Source of the DNA: Kitasatospora viridis
GTDB lineage: Bacteria > Actinomycetota > Actinomycetes > Streptomycetales > Streptomycetaceae
DNA length: 64,000 nt
Reading direction: 5' to 3'
Assembly (NCBI RefSeq): GCF_007829815.1
Contig: NZ_VIWT01000001.1
Span: 2,689,501-2,753,500 of the forward strand
Translations under genes and position numbers: made by a program
Notes under the pieces: model-generated
What the model saw: only the letters and a program-made list of their open reading frames with translations
Told to the model about the DNA's origin: nothing
Databases searched by the model: none
Shown: positions 10,451 through 21,000 of the stretch, one piece after another
Layout of the letters: each line of letters starts with the position of its first letter
Numbering within the stretch: position 1 is the stretch's first letter

Positions 10451-10875
10451 GCTGCTCCTGGGTCGAGGGATAGCGGAGAACCGGTGCCGTGGGGCCTCCC
10501 CACATGAGCATATGCCCGTACACCGACAGAACGGTCAAGGTTGGGTATCGCCTCCGACCTGCTCGATCGGCCCTCCGAGCGGTCTGCCCGGCCCCGTCCG
10601 ACCCCGTGCGGGCCCCGTCCGACCAGCCCGGCGGGAGCCCCGGGTCCCGTGGCTGTCAGGCGGTCCGCCGCGGCGCCGATCCGGCCGGCCGCAATACCTC
10701 ACCATCCATCAGATGCCCATCAGACCTTCACATCAACCGACCGGAACACGACCGACCTGCGACCGGAATGCGACCACGAACCGCACCCGAACCCCACCGG
10801 AACAGCACCGTGGGGCCCGCACGAGTGCGGGCCCCACGGTGCTGAGGGTGGGTCAGGCGGTCAGGATGGAGCCGC
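10451..10875. other. 425-bp gene-free region
   Basis: It contains the upstream region of the M18 peptidase gene and the terminator at 10803-10844. The small open frames here (three overlapping plus-strand frames rich in Arg, Pro and Thr) have no credible ribosome site or composition and are not annotated. Confidence 0.6.
10803..10844 (-). terminator. Terminator after the large acyl-CoA dehydrogenase
   Basis: Perfect 19-bp stem (10803-10821 with 10826-10844, ending CCGTGGGGCCCGCA) and a 4-nt loop, 32 bp beyond the minus-strand stop at 10876. Confidence 0.85.
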
Positions 10876-12705
10876 TCAGAAGGCGTCCTCGGACAGCTCC
10901 ATGACGTCCAGGTCGATGCCCTCGGCGATCAGGCGCTGGGCGCTGATGGTCGGCAGCACGTTGCGGGCGAAGAACTTCGCGCCGGCCACCTTGCCCTGGT
11001 AGAAGGCGAGGTCCTTGCCGGTGGCGCCGGCCTCGATCTTGGCCTGGGCCACCACGGCCTGGCGCAGCAGCAGCCAGCCGACCACCACGTCGCCGGAGAC
11101 CAGCAGCAGGCGGGTGGTGTTCAGGCCCACCTTGTACATGTTCTTGGTGTCCTGCTCGACCGCGGAGAGGTCGGCCAGGGTCTTGCCGACGATCGCCTCC
11201 AGGTCACCGGCGGCCTTGGCGAGCAGCTCGCGCTCGGCGGCCAGCGCCTCGCCGCCCTCGCCGGCGGCGAGGAACTTCTGGATCTGCTCGGAGACCGCGG
11301 TCAGCGCCTGGCCGCCGTCCTTGACGATCTTGCGGAAGAAGAAGTCCAGGCCCTGGATCGCGGTGGTGCCCTCGTAGAGGGTGTCGATCTTGGCGTCCCG
11401 GATGTACTGCTCGATCGGGTACTCCTGCAGGAAGCCGGAGCCGCCGAAGGTCTGCAGCGACTGGGCCAGCTGCTCGTAGGACTTCTCCGAGCCGTAGCCC
11501 TTGACGATCGGCAGCAGCAGGTCGTTCAGGCGCTCGGCGGCCTCGTCCTTCTCGCCGCGCAGGCGGGCGGCGAGCATGTCGTCCTGGACCGAGGCGGTGT
11601 AGAGGACCAGCGCGCGCATGCCCTCGGCGTAGGCCTTCTGGGTCATCAGCGAGCGGCGCACGTCCGGGTGGTGCGTGATGGTGACGCGCGGGGCGTTCTT
11701 GTCCAGGAAGTCGGCGATGTCGGCGCCCTGCACGCGCTCCTTGGCGTACTCCAGCGCGTTCAGGTAGCCGGTGGAGAGGGTGGCGATGGCCTTCGTGCCG
11801 ACCATCATCCGGGCGAACTCGATGATCTTGAACATCTGGCGGATGCCGTCGATCTTCTCGCCGACCAGCCAGCCCTTGGCCGGGTGCTTGGCGCCGAAGG
11901 TCATCTCGCAGGTGTTCGAGGCCTTGAGGCCCATCTTGTGCTCGACGTTGGTGGCGTAGGCGCCGTTGCGCTCGCCCAGCTCGCCGGTCTCCCAGTCGAA
12001 GTCGAACTTGGGGACGATGTACAGGCCCAGGCCCTTGGTGCCCGGCTTGCCGCCCTCGGGGCGGGCCAGCACCAGGTGGATGATGTTCTCGGACATGTCG
12101 TGCTCGCCCGAGGTGATGAAGCGCTTGACGCCCTCGATGTGCCAGGAACCGTCCTCCTGCTTGATCGCCTTGGTGCGGCCGGCGCCCACGTCCGAGCCGG
12201 CGTCCGGCTCGGTCAGCACCATGGTGGCGCCCCAGGACTTCTCGACCATGCGCTGGGCGATCTTCTGCTGCTCCTCGGTGCCCTCGTCGTAGACGACGCC
12301 GGCGAAGGCCGGACCGGAGGAGTACATCCAGATGGCGGGGTTCGAGCCCAGGATCTGCTCGGCGTAGGCCCAGACCAGCGAGGACGGGGTGACCTGGCCG
12401 CCGATGCCCTCCGGGATGCCCAGGCGCCACCACTCGGCGTCCATGTAGGCGTCGTAGCTCTTGCGGAAGGCGGCCGGGACCGGCGCGGTGTTGGTCTCCG
12501 GGTCGAAGACCGGCGGGTTGCGGTCGGTGTCCGCGAAGGAGGCCGCCAGGTCGTTCTCCGCCAGGCGGGAGATCTCGCTGAGGATGTTCTTCGCCGTGTC
12601 CACGTCCATGTCGGCGAACGGGCCGGTGCCGTACACCTGGTCGCGGCCGAGCACCTCGAAGAGGTTGAACTCCACGTCCCGCAGGTTGGACTTGTAGTGA
12701 CCCAT
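10876..12705 (-). CDS. Acyl-CoA dehydrogenase, large (FadE-like)
   Basis: A 609-aa flavoenzyme of the long acyl-CoA dehydrogenase branch (about 600 aa, versus about 390 aa for classical members). The central motif [19 protein letters not shown] is the FAD/substrate signature, [14 protein letters not shown] follows, and [35 protein letters not shown] is the C-terminal signature region with the catalytic glutamate (YEGTT). The extended C-terminal helical domain (about residues 470-609) is characteristic of the long form. ATG 12705 is preferred to ATG 12744 because GGAGAA sits 6 nt before it. Likely role is fatty-acid beta-oxidation. Confidence 0.92.
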   Translation of the reverse strand: MGHYKSNLRDVEFNLFEVLGRDQVYGTGPFADMDVDTAKNILSEISRLAENDLAASFADTDRNPPVFDPETNTAPVPAAFRKSYDAYMDAEWWRLGIPEGIGGQVTPSSLVWAYAEQILGSNPAIWMYSSGPAFAGVVYDEGTEEQQKIAQRMVEKSWGATMVLTEPDAGSDVGAGRTKAIKQEDGSWHIEGVKRFITSGEHDMSENIIHLVLARPEGGKPGTKGLGLYIVPKFDFDWETGELGERNGAYATNVEHKMGLKASNTCEMTFGAKHPAKGWLVGEKIDGIRQMFKIIEFARMMVGTKAIATLSTGYLNALEYAKERVQGADIADFLDKNAPRVTITHHPDVRRSLMTQKAYAEGMRALVLYTASVQDDMLAARLRGEKDEAAERLNDLLLPIVKGYGSEKSYEQLAQSLQTFGGSGFLQEYPIEQYIRDAKIDTLYEGTTAIQGLDFFFRKIVKDGGQALTAVSEQIQKFLAAGEGGEALAAERELLAKAAGDLEAIVGKTLADLSAVEQDTKNMYKVGLNTTRLLLVSGDVVVGWLLLRQAVVAQAKIEAGATGKDLAFYQGKVAGAKFFARNVLPTISAQRLIAEGIDLDVMELSEDAF

Positions 12706-12940
12706 GGCCATTTCTCCGGTTCGTCGCTCAGGGTGCGCCATCACGCCCCTACCCGCCAGTACAGGCCATGATGCTACCGGTAAGTAACTTCATCAAGCCC
12801 CTGCACGTTAATCCGACGTGAAGGCCATCACTCCGGTCAACGGGAAGGACCGGATAGTCAGCTCCCCACAGCCGGACGGTAGGCCGGGTTGTCCGGATCG
12901 GCCGCCGCACGAGGACACCCCGGCCCGATAGCCTGTCCGT

Positions 12941-13471
12941 GTGTACGGCTACGAGCAGAGCGCCAGCGGCGGCTACCCCGGCGACCCCTACCAGCAGGCG
13001 GGTCAGCAGGGCATGGGCGGCGCGTACGGGCAGCAGGGCTACGGCACCCAGGCCGGCCCCGGCTACGGCGAGCAGGCCCAGTCCGCCGGACAGTCGCTCT
13101 ACCCCGAGCCCTCGCCGCCGTCACTGGCAGACGCGGTGCGCGCCTTCACCACCGGCTCGATGCCGATGGAGGACTTCCAGGCGATCTTCATCACCTCGAA
13201 GGTGCACTGCCCGCGCGGCGACCGCCCCGGCTTCCTCGCCCTGCACAACACCCCCACCCCGGTGATCCCGATGTTCAGCACGCTCAAGGAGCTGCGCCGC
13301 TACGCCGGCAAGGAGTCCAAGCACTTCACGGTCTCCGGCGCGGAGGTGCTGGACCTGCTGCCGACCGGCTACGGCTTCGCGCTGGACATGGAGGGCGAGC
13401 ACCGGATGGTGTTCGACGCCCGCGCGGTGGAGCAGATGGTGGACTTCACCATGCGCCGGATGTACGGCTGA
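12941..13471 (+). CDS. SseB family protein with Gly/Gln/Tyr-rich N-terminus
   Basis: A 176-aa protein starting at GTG 12941. Residues 1-55 are low complexity, rich in Gly, Gln, Tyr and Ala (GYEQSASGGYPGDPYQQAG...), probably disordered. Residues about 60-170 match the SseB N-terminal domain: LADAVRAFTTGSMPMEDFQAI, a central VIPMFSTLKELRRYAG strand-helix, and a closing GYGFALDMEGEHRMVFDARAVEQM. The molecular function of actinobacterial SseB-like proteins is not known. It stands 140 bp upstream of the pirin region. Confidence 0.75.
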   Translation: MYGYEQSASGGYPGDPYQQAGQQGMGGAYGQQGYGTQAGPGYGEQAQSAGQSLYPEPSPPSLADAVRAFTTGSMPMEDFQAIFITSKVHCPRGDRPGFLALHNTPTPVIPMFSTLKELRRYAGKESKHFTVSGAEVLDLLPTGYGFALDMEGEHRMVFDARAVEQMVDFTMRRMYG

Positions 13472-13521
13472 CCCCCAACGGGTAGGACGGCCAGGAGGCC
13501 CTGGCTCCGCTCCACAACCAT

Positions 13522-13564
13522 TTAGTTCAATCTTCAACTTGCTTCTGGTTGAAGGTTGAACTAA
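13522..13564 (+). promoter_or_regulatory. 17-bp inverted-repeat operator in the pirin promoter
   Basis: Arms TTAGTTCAATCTTCAAC (13522-13538) and GTTGAAGGTTGAACTAA (13548-13564) are complementary with one mismatch, around a 9-nt centre. The site is strongly AT-rich compared with its surroundings and lies 46 bp upstream of the pirin start. Half-sites of this TAGTTCAA/TTGAACTA type are typical of MarR-family regulators. No MarR gene is in the window, so the regulator must be elsewhere. Confidence 0.7.
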
Positions 13565-13610
13565 TCTTGCCGACGAAGGCCCACAGAGCACCCCCACCGA
13601 GGAGGCCGAC

Positions 13611-13844
13611 ATGCCCGCCGTGACCGTAGAGAACCCGCTGATCCTGCCCCGCATCGCGGCACCCGCCCCCGACGCCCGGCCCCGCCCCGCGCTCGCCGTC
13701 TCCACCGCGCTGGAGGGCTTCGAGGGCGAGGGCTTCCCGGTCCGCCGGGCCTTCGCCAAGATCAACCAGAAGTACCTGGACCCGTTCATCATGATGGACC
13801 AGATGGGCGAGGTGGATTACGCGGCCGGGGAGCCGAAAAGCTAA
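13611..13844 (+). pseudogene. Pirin 5' fragment, cut at attL
   Basis: Codons 1-75 of the chromosomal pirin gene (start ATG 13611 after GAGGAGGCCGAC). The frame runs through FPVRRAFAKINQKYLDPF and DQMGEVDYAAGEP and then crosses the phage-type attachment core at 13836, where it reads only Lys-Ser-stop inside the integrated element. The missing codons 76-321 are found 32.4 kb away at 46270-47010. The 77-residue product lacks all metal-binding residues of the pirin cupin domain, so it is non-functional. Confidence 0.93.
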
Positions 13845-13861
13845 CCCAGTTGGGGGACTAC
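13811..13861 (+). other. attL of the integrated element
   Basis: Hybrid site: the left half is chromosomal pirin sequence (...GGCCGGGGAGCCG), then core AA at 13836-13837, then the element arm AAGCTAACCCAGTTGGGGG. The arm CCAGTTGGGGG (13846-13856) pairs with CCCCTAACTGG (46251-46261) at attR in 10 of 11 positions, recreating the imperfect dyad expected for a serine-integrase attP. The pirin half corresponds codon for codon to the phiC31 attB position inside Streptomyces pirin genes. Confidence 0.88.
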
Positions 13862-13932
13862 TCACAACGGGGATCTGACCTGCGGAAACGCGGTCCCGAA
13901 CACCAAATCCTGATCTGCCCGAGGAGGCCGAC

Positions 13933-14898
13933 ATGCCTGCCGTGACCGTTGAGAACCCGCTCGTCCTGCCGCGTATCGCGGCCCCCGCGCCCGACGCCGT
14001 CGCCCGCCCCGTGCTGGCCGTCTCCACCGCCCTGGAGGGCTTCGAGGGCGAGGGCTTCCCGGTCCGCCGGGCCTTCGCCAAGATCAACCAGAAGTACCTC
14101 GACCCGTTCATCATGATGGACCAGATGGGCGAGGTGGACTACCAGGCCGGCGAGCCGAAGGGGACCCCGTGGCATCCGCACCGGGGCTTCGAGACCGTCA
14201 CCTACATCATCGACGGGACTTTCATCCACCAGGACTCGCACGGCGGCGGCGGCACCATCACCGACGGCGACACCCAGTGGATGACGGCCGGCTCCGGCCT
14301 GCTGCACATCGAGACCCCGCCCGAGTCGCTGGTGCTGTCCGGCGGCCTCTTCCACGGCCTCCAGCTGTGGGTGAACCTGCCCGCCTCCGACAAGATGATC
14401 GCGCCCAAGTACCAGGACATCCGCGGCAACAGCGTCAAGCTGCTCGCCTCCTCGGACGGCGGCGCGCTGGTCCGGCTGATCGCCGGCGACATCGACGGCC
14501 ACCAGGGCCCCGGTGCCACCCACACCCCGATCACGATGATCCACGTGTCGGTGAACCCCGGCGCCGAGGTCACCCTGCCGTGGCGAGCCGACTTCAACGC
14601 GCTGGCCTACGGCCTGGCCGGCAGCGGCTCGGCCGGCTCGGAGCGTCGTCCGTTCCAGATGGGCCAGGCGGTGGTCTTCGGCGAGGGCGACTCCCTCACC
14701 ATCCGGGCCGACGAGAAGCAGGACTCCCGCAGCGCCAACTTCGAGCTGGTGCTGCTTGGCGGCCTGCCGATCCGCGAGCCGGTCGCCCACTACGGCCCGT
14801 TTGTGATGAACAGCCACCGGGAGCTCCAGCAGGCCATGGAGGACTTCCAGGCCGGCCGCCTCGGCACCATCCCGGCGGACAGCAACCTGGGACGCTGA
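13933..14898 (+). CDS. Pirin family protein, intact copy carried by the element
   Basis: A 321-aa cupin-fold protein. The N-terminal cupin contains HPHRGFETVTYIIDG and SHGGGGTITDGDTQWMTAGSGLLH, supplying the conserved histidines and glutamate (HIETP) of the pirin metal site. Its start region (GAGGAGGCCGACATG) is identical to that of the interrupted chromosomal copy. Against the restored chromosomal pirin (13611-13835 plus 46270-47010), it has the same length and differs at roughly 17 residues. It begins 88 bp after the truncated copy's stop and can be read from the native pirin promoter. It also keeps an intact attB-like sequence at its own codons 70-80. Confidence 0.92.
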   Translation: MPAVTVENPLVLPRIAAPAPDAVARPVLAVSTALEGFEGEGFPVRRAFAKINQKYLDPFIMMDQMGEVDYQAGEPKGTPWHPHRGFETVTYIIDGTFIHQDSHGGGGTITDGDTQWMTAGSGLLHIETPPESLVLSGGLFHGLQLWVNLPASDKMIAPKYQDIRGNSVKLLASSDGGALVRLIAGDIDGHQGPGATHTPITMIHVSVNPGAEVTLPWRADFNALAYGLAGSGSAGSERRPFQMGQAVVFGEGDSLTIRADEKQDSRSANFELVLLGGLPIREPVAHYGPFVMNSHRELQQAMEDFQAGRLGTIPADSNLGR

Positions 14899-15029
14899 CG
14901 AAGGAGTGAAGCTGCCCGCGCAGGCCCTCTCTACCCGAGACGAGCTCGCGCGGGCATCGTTCGCTGCGCAGGCAGGCTCTCCCTCATCCACGCAGGTTCT
15001 GCCCGCGCACGGCGTTCCTGTTTTTCTCC
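14899..15029. other. Intergenic region between convergent pirin and PKS genes
   Basis: It contains a 9-bp stem TGCCCGCGC (14913-14921) / GCGCGGGCA (14948-14956) with a 26-nt loop, a weak candidate for a shared terminator. Nothing else is seen. Confidence 0.4.
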
Positions 15030-18000
15030 CTACTCCGCCTCACCCGTGCGAAGGTCAAGCCGTTGTTGGATCAGGCGGGCGAGGTGGGACAGGGTGCGGC
15101 CGGTGGCCAGGTCGGCCGGTGTGAGGCGGACGGCGAAGAGGTCGCGGGCCTTGACCAGGAACTGGGTGCCGAGCAGGGAGTCGAGTCCGAGGTCGGTGAG
15201 GGGGCGGGCGGGGTCCAGGTCGGTCGGATCGGTCTGGAGGACTTCGGCGAGGAGGTGGGCGAGCCGGTCGGTGATCGTGTGCAGGGCCTCGTCCGCAGGT
15301 CGGTCGGCCAGGGCCCGGCGGAGGTCGCCGCCGGCGTCCGCGGCGGCCGCCGAAGACGCCGGCGCCAAGAGGGAGAAGCGCGGTGCGGCCAGCGCCAGCA
15401 GCAACTGGCGTGCGGCGCCCCAGCGGTAGCGGCCCGCGCCCGCGACGTCGGTGCGGGCGGCCAGAAGGCGGTCGGCGGTGTTCAGGGCCTCTGCCGGGGT
15501 CAGGAGCTCGAGGCCGCGTTCGGCCATGGCGGCTTCCATGGCGTGGCGGGCGACGTACCCGGTCTCGCCGATCGGCCCCCAAGCCAGGGCCGTGCCCGGT
15601 CGTCCGGCGGCTCGCCGGGCGCGGGCGAGGGCTTCCAGGTAGGCGTTGGCCGCCGCGTAGGCGGACTGGCCGGGGTTGCCGATGGCGGCGGAGACCGAGG
15701 AGTAGCCGAGGAACAGGTCCAGCTCGCGGTCGGCGGTGAGCTGGTCCAGCAGTGCCGCTCCGGTGACCTTGGGGGCCAGGACGGCGGCGAAGCGGTCGTC
15801 GGTGAGCTGTGACAGCGGCGCGTCGTCCATGTGCATCGCGGCGTGGACGACGCCGCGTAGCGGGTGTCCGGTGGCATCGACGGCGTCGATGACCTCGCGT
15901 AGTGCGGCCCGGTCGGTGACGTCCACGGCATGGGCAGTGGCGTGCACGCCCCGCTCGGTGAGCCGGGCGAGGAGGGCCGGTGCTTCGGGCGCCTGTGGGC
16001 CGCGGCGGGAGAGCAGGGCCAGGTGTCGGGCGCCGTGGTCGGCCAGCCAGTCGGCGGTGGCGGCGCCGAGTCCGCTCAGTCCACCGGTGATCAGGTAGGT
16101 GCCGGCGGGGTCCAGGGCGATGATGCCGGGGGCCGGTTCGACGGGGACGGGCTCGTCCAGCGCATCGAAGGAGATGACGACCTTCCCGATGTGCCGGGAG
16201 TGCTGCAGGAGCCGGAAGGCTTCGTCGACCCGTGCGGCGGGGTAGATCGTGTGGGGCAGCGGCCGGTAGGTGCCGCGGGTGATCTGTGCGGCGACGTCGG
16301 TGACCAGGCGCGGGCCGCGCACGGGATCGTCGCTCATGGCGTCGAGGTTGAAGCCGGTGAAGGTCAGGCTGTTGTGGAAGGGACGCAGCGTCAGCGGGTT
16401 GTTGAGGAGGATGTCCCGTTTGCCGAGTTCGATGAACCGGCCGTTGGGGCGCAGCAGGTCCAGACCGTAGGCGATGGCCTCTCCGCTGAGCGAGTTGACC
16501 ACGACGTCGACGCCTTGCCCGCCGGTCAGCTCCCGCACCTGTGGGACGAAGTCCAGGCTGCGGGAGTCGAGGACGTGCCAGGCACCCAGGGACCGCAGCA
16601 GGTCGCGCTTGGTTTCGGTTCCGGCGGTGGCGATGACGCGGGCGCCGCAGGCCCGCGCGCACTGCAGCACGGCCAGGCCCACGGCGCCGGCCCCACCGTG
16701 GACGAGCACCGTCTCCCCGGGGGCCAGGCGTGCCTGGTCGACCAGGGTGTGATGGACGGTCAGGAAGGCGACGGGCAGCGTCGCCGCCTCCGCGAAGCTC
16801 ATCGCCTCCGGGATCCGGATGAGAGCGTGGGCAGGGGTGGTGGCGTGCGAGGCCAGGGCGGCCGGGACGAAGCCGCAGACGCGGTCGCCGAGCTTCAGGT
16901 GGCCCACGCCCGCTCCCACCGCGTGAACGATCCCCGCGCCGTCGTTGCCCAGTCCGTCGCCGGAGTGGCCGTGCTCTCCCGCTTCCGGCGGCAGGAGGCC
17001 GTTGGCCCGCAGGGTGTCGCGGTAGTTCAGGGCCACCGCCCGCACCTCGATAGCCACCTCACCCGGTCCGGGTTCGGGGATCTGTGCCTGACGCCAGGTC
17101 AACCGCCGTCGCAGGCTCGGGTCGCGGGCCTCCAGCAGGAACGGCGTGCTGGCGGGGACGGCGGGCGGTTCGCCCGCCGGGTGCTGGATCTGCCGGGGCA
17201 CGAAGCGGCCTTGGGCGGTGAGGACGATCTCGTCCTCCTGACGGTCGTCGCCGGTCATGCCCAGGAGTTCGGCGGCCAGGCGGTGCGCGTCGATGGCCGG
17301 GTCGCCGGTGCGGTGGCAGGAGATGCGGGACATCCGCAGGTCCGGCCGCTCGTTGGCGAGGGTACGGCAGGCCACCCAGACGGCCGCGTCCTGAGGGTGC
17401 GAGGGCAGCTCCGGCGCGGGGAACAGACCGGTGGGGCGGGTGATCAGCCAGACGTGGGGCGTTGCACCGCTCTGCAGGCTCTCGCAGGCGGTGGCCAGGG
17501 CGCGCAGGACGGCGGCGCGGTGGGTGGTCAGGCCGACGGTCTCCGGCCGGCCGGGTTCACCTCCGCCTTCGCCGAGCAGCAGGGCGATCCGCGGGCAGCG
17601 GCTTGAGGACAGGACCTCGGTCCAGGCGCTGGTCTCGTCGGACACGGGGACGACGGTGGCGTCGCCGAGCAGAGCAGCCAGTGCCTGGGCCGTCGGCAGC
17701 TCCGTGCCGCCCTCGGTGGCGACCAGCCAGGCGGTACCGGGGGCCGGCGAGGAGACGACGGGCCGACCGTCGTCGCCGTGGTCGCGGGCCGCCAGCAGAA
17801 CGGTGCGGTCCTCGGTGTCGGTCCGCACCGCATGGGGGAAACCGCACTGCTCCAGCAGCGGTACCCATCGATCGCGGACCAGGACACGGGAGTCGGGACG
17901 CAGGGCGCGGTCGCCGCGCTGCCAGAACTCGTCGTGAGCGCCGAACAGCAGTGCTTGCAGCGGCACATGGTGGGGTTCAGCGGCCAGCAGGTATCCGCCG

Positions 18001-21000
18001 GGCGCCAGCAGGGCGTGCAGGTGTCGCAGTGTGGTGGTCAGATCGGCGGTGGCGTGCAGTGCGTCGTCCGCGAGGATGAGGTCGAAGCCAGCCCTGGGCA
18101 GCCCCTGATCGGCCAGACCAGTGTTCAGGTCGACGACGCGGTAGTCGACGAAGTCGTACGAGGCGAAGCGGTTCTCGGCCCGGGTGACGCCGGCCTGGGT
18201 GGCGGCCGTGCAGGTGTAGCGGGTCCGGTCGGCCGGCAGCAGGGGCAGTACGGTGGCCGTCAGCGCGGGGGTGGCCGCGCCCACCTCAAGGACGTGCAGC
18301 GGGCGGTCGGCGGGCCAGCGGCTGACGAGGTCGCCGAGCAGCGCCTGGACGGCACGGTGGGTGAAGCGGTGCGAGGGACCAGTCTCGCGCAGTTGCTCGT
18401 ACATGCTGTCGCCGGCCGGCAGGAGCTCCAGCGCGTTGACGCGTCCGCGCAGGACGTCGGACAGGTGGCGCAACTGCCGGTTGAGCAGCAGCGCCTCGGC
18501 ACTGAACCCGGGATGGTTCTCCAGCAGTTCGCGTAGCAGCTGCTCGGGGCGGAACTCGGTGTCGGTCAGCTGCCAGGTGTCTGTGACAGGCTGGACGAGT
18601 CCGTGCTCGGCCAAGAGCGGCATCATCAGCCGCACCAGGCGCCGGTGTTGGGGCTGGAGGCCGCCGGCCAGCAGGTCCTGCATCGCGAAGGGGGCCGCGG
18701 GGTCGGTGAGCAGGCCGCGCAGCGCGGCTGCCCAGCAGTGTGCGCCAACCAGTTCGGCCGCGCCGAGGAACAGTCGGTGGCCGACGCTGTCCAGGGCGAT
18801 CCGGGCCGCGGCGATGCGCGGCTCTGCCGCTCGGGCAACCTCCGAGGGCGAGGGGAGCGGGGACGGTGCGACGGGAGCGGCTGGGTGGGGGGCTGCCCGG
18901 AGCACCGTGTGCTGGATGGTCAGCGGGGTGTGTTCGGACAGATGGCTCCGCCGGGTGCGGCAGCCGTCGATCTCGATGGTGACGGTGCCGTCGTGGTCGG
19001 CGTAGGTGATGTCCCAGCAGACCTCGTTGACGCTGCGGTGCCGGCGGCGCAGGTGCACGATGCCGGTGAGTGCGGGGGTTCGCCACACACGTACGGCCCC
19101 GAACTTGGACGGCAGAAAGACGGCGGGTTCCGCCTGCGGGTCGTCCAACGCAATGGTGGCCTGCAGCGGTGCGTCCAGCAGGACCGGGTGGGCCGTGTAG
19201 GCGTCGGTGGAGTGTCGGAGCCTGTAGGAGAGGAGCAGCTCCTCTTCTCCGACATGGATGTGGTCGATGAGTTGGAAGGCCGGGCCGACGTCCAGCTTGA
19301 CTCCGCGGCCCATCTGGTAGAACCCGGGGCCGTCCAGCGGGCGTGGGCAGCGTGCTCGGATCATGGGAACATCGAGCGGGGCGGGTGCAGAGCCGAGCAT
19401 GGTACGCAGCTGGGCGCGCACGACAGGCTGGCACTCGCCGCCATGCTCCTCGCGGACGCTGATGGTCAGAGCGCCGTCCTCGGGCGTGAGGGCGGTCTGC
19501 AGAGCGACCGGTGTGGGGTCGGGCCACCGCAGGGGCAGCATGCGGCTGACTTCCAGGTGCCGCACCTCCACCGGGCGGTCCAGTACTCGTCGGCCGGCGC
19601 TCAGTGCCATCTCCACGTAGCCAGCGGCGGGCATCAGCACAGTGCCCACGATCCGGTGGTCGCCCAGCCAAGGGACCAGCTGCGGCTCGACGGTGCCGTG
19701 CCATACCGGGTGCGGGGCGGGCATCCGCTCACCCAGCAGCGGGTGGTCCAACTCGCCACTGCCACCGGTGCCGGCGATCAGGTCGTACGGGGTGCCGTGC
19801 CAGTACCGCTCGTGCTGCCACGGGTAGGCGGGAAGGTCGACCACGCGGCCCGGGCGGGGGAAATGGAGCTGCCAGTCGGCTGTGGAACGGGAAGCGAGTA
19901 GCGCGGCGACCGCCGCCGCGCTCTCGCGGGGGCCGTCTCCGTCGCGGTGCAGGGTGGGGACGCAGGTGGCACTGGTGCGGCGCAGGTAAGGGCGCAGCAC
20001 CGGGTGCGGGCCGATCTCGACGACGATGTCGGTGTGCTCGGCCGCGATGCATGCTGCGGCTTCGGCAAAACGAACGGGCTCGCGGACGTTGCGCCACCAA
20101 TACTCTGCGTCCAGGTCCTGCCCGTCCAGAACAGTGCCGGTGACGGTGGAGACGAACGGCACCCGGGCGGCGGCGGGAGCCAGGCCCGCCAATGCAGTGC
20201 GCAGCGGCTCCTCGATCGGATCCATGGTCTTGCTGTGGAAGGCGTAGTCCAGGTCCAGCTCGCGGAAGAAGACGCCGCGGCCGGCCAGTTCGGCACCCCA
20301 AACGGCCAGCACGTCGGCGGACCCGGCGACGGTCACATCGCGGTCGCTGTTGATCCCCGCGATCTCCAGCGCCCCGTCGAAACGCAGCAGCTCCTCGTGG
20401 GCCTGAACGGCGGGCAGGCCCACGGCGGCCATGCGGCCTCGCCCGGCCGTAACACCCTGGGTGCGGCTGCGTTCCGCGATCACCAGCGCCGCCTGCTCCA
20501 GCGTCAGGGCACCAGCGGCGTAGGCGGCGGCCACTTCACCAACGCTGTGCCCGGCTACCACCGCCGGCCGCAGTCCGTGCGAGGCCAGCAGCGCGGTCAG
20601 GCCCACCTGAACGGCGAACAGGGCCGGCTGCGCCACCTCCGTGCGCTGCCAGGAAGGCGCGGACGGATATGCCAGTTCCTTGGACACCGACCACCCCAGG
20701 TGCGGAGCCAGGGCCGCGTCGGCCTCCTCGACGGTCTCGCGGAAGACCGCCTCCTGCGCCAGCAGGTCGGCGGCCATGCCCGGCCACTGGGAGGCGTTGC
20801 CTGAGTAGACGAAGGCGATTCCCTCCCGCCCGCTTACGCGCACGCTCGCTCCGTGGGCGGGATCTCCGGCGGCCAGTCGCGCCAGCTCCCGGGCGGCGTC
20901 GTCCGGGGCGGCGGCCAGTACGGCGGCCCGGTGCGAGTGTGCGCTGCGGCGCACGGTACTGGTGTAGGCAAGGTCGTAGAACTCGGCAGGCGGCGTGTCG

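Noticed and set aside
8382..10538. 718-codon minus-strand frame over the NHL gene end and the M18 peptidase
   Set aside because: It overlaps two well-supported genes in other frames and has Arg/Gly/Pro-rich shadow composition.
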